Shown here one piece after another: positions 13,284 to 16,504 of a stretch of 16,504 nucleotides of DNA. Under the pieces are notes generated by a model. The model saw nothing but the letters and a program-made list of their open reading frames with translations, did not search any database and was not told the origin of the DNA. The position numbers and the translations under genes were made by a program. The DNA comes from Candidatus Dadabacteria bacterium (GTDB taxonomy: Bacteria > Desulfobacterota_D > UBA1144 > Nemesobacterales > UBA2774), in contig DAOVUC010000006.1 in the NCBI GenBank assembly GCA_030632765.1, positions 1-16,504 of the forward strand, written 5' to 3'. Positions within the stretch are counted from its first letter, which is position 1. Each line of letters opens with the position of its first letter.

Positions 13284-14816
13284 TTATTCCCATTCTATAG
13301 TGCTTGGTGGTTTTGTTGATATATCATAAACAACTCGGTTAATTCCTCTTACTTCGTTTATTATTCTTACAGAAGTTTTCTCTAGAACATCGTATGGAAT
13401 ACGGGACCAATTTGCCGTCATTCCATCTAAACTCGTAACTGCTCTAAGTGCAATCACATCCTCATAAGTTCTTTCATCGCCCATTACGCCTACCGTCTTT
13501 ACCGGGAGATATACACAAAAAGCTTGCCAAATTTCATCATATATGCCGGCTTTTTTAATTTCATCTATAAAAATATGATCGGCGAGCCTTAGTCTTTCAA
13601 CCCTGTCTTGCCCTATTTCACCCATAATTCTTATCGCGAGCCCCGGGCCCGGGAAGGGGTGACGGTTTAGTATGTTTTTTGGAATGCCAAGCTCATGACC
13701 AACTGATCTTACTTCGTCTTTAAAAAGCTCCCTTAGTGGTTCAACCAATTTGAGGTTCATCTTCTCCGGAAGTCCGCCTACATTATGATGAGATTTAATT
13801 GTAGCCGAAGGACCTTTAACGCTCACGCTTTCTATAACATCGGGATATAGAGTTCCTTGCGCAAGAAACTCAGCGCCTTTTATTTTTGAGGCTTCCTCGT
13901 CAAAGACATTTATAAACTCTTCCCCAATTATTTTCCTCTTTCTTTCCGGATCAGATACACCGCTCAGCTTTTTAAAGAAGCGGTCCTTGGCATCAATATG
14001 GATCAGATTAAGCCCCATATTTTTAAAAGACTCAACAACCTCACGTGCCTCGTTAAATCTAAGAAGTCCTGTATCAACAAATATACAGTACAGGTTTTCC
14101 ATAATCGCATGTTGAATAATTACCGCGGCAACCGCTGAATCCACGCCGCCTGACAGCCCGCATATTACTTTTGAGGAACCTACTTTGGCTCTTATCTCCT
14201 TTATTGAAGTCTCGGCGAACGATTTAGAGGTCCAGGTGTTTTTGCATCCAGCAATATTAAATACAAAATTGGACAATATTTCCTTTCCAAATCTGCTGTG
14301 AATCACCTCTGGATGGAACTGGGTGCAGTACATTTTAAGGCTCTCATTTTTAACTGCAGCCACAGGTGAGTTATCACTTTCGGCTATAGATATAAATCCC
14401 TCGGGGAGCTCTAGAACACGATCCCCGTGTGACATCCATACATCACTATTATCCGGTATCCCGGCCAGCAGGTCAGAACTGTCGATTATTTTCAGTTTGG
14501 AGGGTCCGAATTCACGCCTGTCTGAATGTTCGATCTTTCCTCCAAGTATATGAACCGTGATTTGCATTCCGTAACAAATGCCTAATATCGGAATGTTCAA
14601 GTGTAATATTTCCGGATTTATAGAAGGGGAATCCTCATCCCATACACTCGCCGGGCCGCCTGAGAAAATAATTGCTTTAGGAGGAGCTTCTTTGATATCG
14701 TTGAGTGAAGTATTAAAGGGCTTTATCTCGGAGTAAACACCAAGCTCGCGAATTCTCCTGGCGATAAGTTGTGTGTACTGAGAGCCGAAATCAAGGACTA
14801 ATATTTTATCATGCAT
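13284..14816 (-). CDS. guaA: GMP synthase (glutamine-hydrolysing)
   Basis: 510 residues, full length. It converts XMP to GMP using ATP and glutamine in the cytoplasm, the last step of guanine nucleotide synthesis. The N-terminal class-I amidotransferase domain has Cys81 (GICYGMQ), His168 and Glu170 (QFHPE). The ATP pyrophosphatase domain starts with the P-loop SGGVDS (222-227), and the C-terminal dimerisation/XMP-binding domain ends in the family's typical PPSTIEWE. The start [16 protein letters not shown] is canonical although I see no clear Shine-Dalgarno sequence before it. It lies 67 bp after guaB on the same strand, the common guaBA order, with no obvious terminator between. Confidence 0.97.
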   Translation of the reverse strand: MHDKILVLDFGSQYTQLIARRIRELGVYSEIKPFNTSLNDIKEAPPKAIIFSGGPASVWDEDSPSINPEILHLNIPILGICYGMQITVHILGGKIEHSDRREFGPSKLKIIDSSDLLAGIPDNSDVWMSHGDRVLELPEGFISIAESDNSPVAAVKNESLKMYCTQFHPEVIHSRFGKEILSNFVFNIAGCKNTWTSKSFAETSIKEIRAKVGSSKVICGLSGGVDSAVAAVIIQHAIMENLYCIFVDTGLLRFNEAREVVESFKNMGLNLIHIDAKDRFFKKLSGVSDPERKRKIIGEEFINVFDEEASKIKGAEFLAQGTLYPDVIESVSVKGPSATIKSHHNVGGLPEKMNLKLVEPLRELFKDEVRSVGHELGIPKNILNRHPFPGPGLAIRIMGEIGQDRVERLRLADHIFIDEIKKAGIYDEIWQAFCVYLPVKTVGVMGDERTYEDVIALRAVTSLDGMTANWSRIPYDVLEKTSVRIINEVRGINRVVYDISTKPPSTIEWE

Positions 14817-14883
14817 ATTCTATGTTTAGTTGTAAAAAGTTATAGTAAAAATGAGCGCAGTTAAATGTAAGGAATGCTGTTGG

Positions 14884-16359
14884 TCATTCAATTCTGTAAT
14901 TTGGAGCTTCTTTAGTTATAATCACATCATGTACATGGCCTTCTCTAAGCCCGGCATTTGTAATTTTAATGAACTTAGACTTGGTGTGTAATTCGTTAAT
15001 CGTTTCACATCCTGTGTACCCCATACCTGCTCTGAGGCCACCAATAAGCTGATATATCATGCCGCCAATAGGTCCTCTAAATGGTATTCTTCCTTCGATC
15101 CCTTCGGGGACTAATTTGGCATCTATCATTTCATCGCCTATGTTTTGTGCGTATCTGTCTCTGCTCCCCTTCTTCATTGCCTCTATTGATCCCATGCCCC
15201 TGTAAACTTTGTAGGTTCTGCCCTGAAAAAGTATTACTTCCCCTGGCGCCTCTTCTGTTCCGGCGAATAGGTTCCCGATCATAACAGAATTTGCTCCGGC
15301 CGCTATTGCTTTAGCAACGTCTCCTGAGAATTTTATGCCACCATCGGCAATTACAGGTTTATCATGTTTAATCGCTATTTTGGTAACATCCTGTATTGCG
15401 GATATTTGAGGAACTCCGATACCTGCAATAATTCTTGTGGTGCATATTGATCCCGGACCAACTCCAACTTTAACAGCATCAGCGCCTGCTTTTATCACAG
15501 CCTCAGCACCTTCTCCTGTTCCTATATTCCCAGCAATTATTTCAACTCCAGGAAAGTTGGATTTTGTCGAGGCCACAGTATCTATGACTTTTTTTGAATG
15601 ACCATGCGCGGTATCAATTACAATTACATCGCAGCCTACTTTCAGAAGGGATTCAATTCTTTCCTCCCTGTCCGGACCCACTCCTACAGCCGCCCCGCAT
15701 CTGAGTCTTCCCAGGCTGTCCTTACATGCAGTAGGGTACTTCTCAATTTTCTCAATATCTTTCATTGTAATCAGGCCACGGAGCCTAAATTCTTCGTTTA
15801 CTACAGGAAGTTTTTCTATTCTAAACTTATGGAGTAGTTCTTTTGCTTCCTCCAGGTTTGTCCCATCCCTTACAGTTACTAACTTCTTTTTGGGGGTCAT
15901 AATTTGTTTTACTTTGAAATCTAGGTTCTTTTCAAATCTTAAATCTCTGAAAGTTACAATACCAAGTAGAGTTTCATCTTCCTTTGTAACTGGGAGACCC
16001 GTAATGTTCTGGCTTAGCATTATGTCCAGAGCTTCTTTAACAGTGTGATTGGGGCGAACAGTAAGTGGGTTAACTATCATTCCACTTTCATACTTCTTTA
16101 CTTTCTTCACTTCCGCTGTCTGCTCTGCAATATCCAGATTCCTGTGAATAACCCCAAACCCGCCTTCCTGAGCAAGCGCGATTGCAGTTTTGGATTCCGT
16201 TACGGTATCCATAGCGGCACTGATGATAGGGATATTAAGTTTTATCTTGGGTGTTAACTGTGTGGAAATATCAACTTCATTGGGCAAAACATCGGAATAC
16301 GCAGGTACTAAAAGAACATCATCGAATGTTAGGCATTCTAGAACCTTTTCATTGCTCAT
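14884..16359 (-). CDS. guaB: IMP dehydrogenase
   Basis: 491 residues, full length. It oxidises IMP to XMP with NAD+, the rate-limiting step of guanine nucleotide synthesis. The TIM barrel begins [17 protein letters not shown] (10-26). A CBS pair is inserted at about 95-205 ([10 protein letters not shown]..., [10 protein letters not shown]...). The catalytic loop is GPGSICTTR with Cys306, and the flap carries the Arg402-Tyr403 pair (GSRDRYAQN). The NAD/IMP-binding [10 protein letters not shown] segment at 276-285 is slightly unusual, since many relatives have AGNVAT. The start has AAGGA on the minus strand about 8-10 nt upstream. The gene begins 12 nt after the stop of the preceding repeat-tailed gene, so it is likely co-transcribed with that gene and with guaA. 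Confidence 0.97.
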   Translation of the reverse strand: MSNEKVLECLTFDDVLLVPAYSDVLPNEVDISTQLTPKIKLNIPIISAAMDTVTESKTAIALAQEGGFGVIHRNLDIAEQTAEVKKVKKYESGMIVNPLTVRPNHTVKEALDIMLSQNITGLPVTKEDETLLGIVTFRDLRFEKNLDFKVKQIMTPKKKLVTVRDGTNLEEAKELLHKFRIEKLPVVNEEFRLRGLITMKDIEKIEKYPTACKDSLGRLRCGAAVGVGPDREERIESLLKVGCDVIVIDTAHGHSKKVIDTVASTKSNFPGVEIIAGNIGTGEGAEAVIKAGADAVKVGVGPGSICTTRIIAGIGVPQISAIQDVTKIAIKHDKPVIADGGIKFSGDVAKAIAAGANSVMIGNLFAGTEEAPGEVILFQGRTYKVYRGMGSIEAMKKGSRDRYAQNIGDEMIDAKLVPEGIEGRIPFRGPIGGMIYQLIGGLRAGMGYTGCETINELHTKSKFIKITNAGLREGHVHDVIITKEAPNYRIE

Positions 16360-16371
16360 TCCGTATTATCC

Positions 16372-16504
16372 TTATTTTGTTTTTTTTGTGGTTGTTTTTG
16401 TTTTAGTAGTGCTAGCTTTTGCCTTTGCAGTTCTTGCCTTTGCAGTTCTTGCCTTTGCAGTTCTTGCCTTTGCAGTTCTTGCCTTTGCAGTTCTTGCCTT
16501 TGCA
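16372..16504 (-). CDS. C-terminal tail of an unknown Lys/Ala/Thr-rich protein (5' part outside window)
   Basis: On the minus strand the window edge is in an open frame that runs 43 residues to a TAA at 16374-16372. It reads five perfect copies of Ala-Lys-Ala-Arg-Thr, then AKAKASTTKTKTTTKKTK. This very basic, low-complexity tail is like those on HU-type or histone-H1-like DNA-binding proteins and some RNA-binding proteins; the identity of the folded part is unknown because it lies beyond the window. The frame matches the 15-bp DNA repeat exactly, and the stop lies just 12 nt from guaB with a shared ribosome site between. This supports it as a genuine gene in the gua operon. Confidence 0.65.
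   Translation of the reverse strand, partial: AKARTAKARTAKARTAKARTAKARTAKAKASTTKTKTTTKKTK
16421..16504. repeat. Perfect 15-bp tandem repeat, five copies plus 9 nt
   Basis: The unit GCCTTTGCAGTTCTT (plus strand) repeats without any mismatch from 16421 to 16495 and continues 9 nt to the window edge. Because the period is a multiple of three, copy gain or loss keeps the minus-strand frame. Confidence 0.95.

Noticed and set aside
16421..16504. CRISPR or direct-repeat regulatory array (iteron-like)
   Set aside because: The unit is 15 bp with no spacers and keeps an open coding frame that ends properly before guaB; a coding repeat is the simpler reading.

Overview
The window is about 16.5 kb of AT-leaning bacterial chromosome. 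The genes are compact, housekeeping-like and free of phage or transposase genes. A predicted lipoprotein with a lipobox, an FtsX/MacB-type permease, and standard guaB/guaA, coaX and methylmalonyl-CoA epimerase genes point to a Gram-negative bacterium. Small palindromic repeats in intergenic islands and the mixed gene content suggest an uncultured delta-proteobacteria-like or candidate-phylum lineage. Dadabacteria is only a guess; I cannot place it from sequence alone.

Layout, left to right. Positions 3-3270 (+): the 3' part of an ABC transporter permease, then an AttH/CrtC-type lipocalin-fold lipoprotein, an arrangement known from attEFGH-like export operons. Positions 3271-3911: a gene-free island built from at least five kinds of short inverted repeat plus two related ~90 bp elements. 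Positions 3912-4340 (+): methylmalonyl-CoA epimerase. Converging on it at 4355-5695 (-) is a SLC13/DASS sodium-coupled anion transporter. Positions 5696-6120: a second repeat island sharing families with the first, so the epimerase/transporter pair is bracketed by related repeats. Positions 6121-10557 (-): a same-strand series of an M29-like aminopeptidase, a membrane VWA/glutamine-amidotransferase-like protein, type III pantothenate kinase (coaX), and a small protein resembling the LigD 3'-phosphoesterase domain that overlaps the end of coaX. A divergent promoter region follows, then (+) a luciferase-like (F420-type) oxidoreductase, a GalE-like sugar epimerase, and two overlapping small genes (an acidic 68-residue protein and a DUF4177-like 69-residue protein). 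Finally on (-) come guaA, guaB and, at the window edge, the C-terminal tail of an unknown protein made of perfect 15-bp repeats encoding Ala-Lys-Ala-Arg-Thr.

Functional links: guaB and guaA together convert IMP to XMP to GMP. coaX starts CoA synthesis, and the epimerase acts on a CoA thioester in propionyl-CoA/methylmalonyl-CoA metabolism. The rest look like independent short transcription units.

Nothing here is a clear new defence or mobile system. The most unusual items are the repeat islands, with nested insertion and covarying stems, the degenerate phosphoesterase-like protein coupled to coaX, and the expandable AKART tail upstream of guaB.
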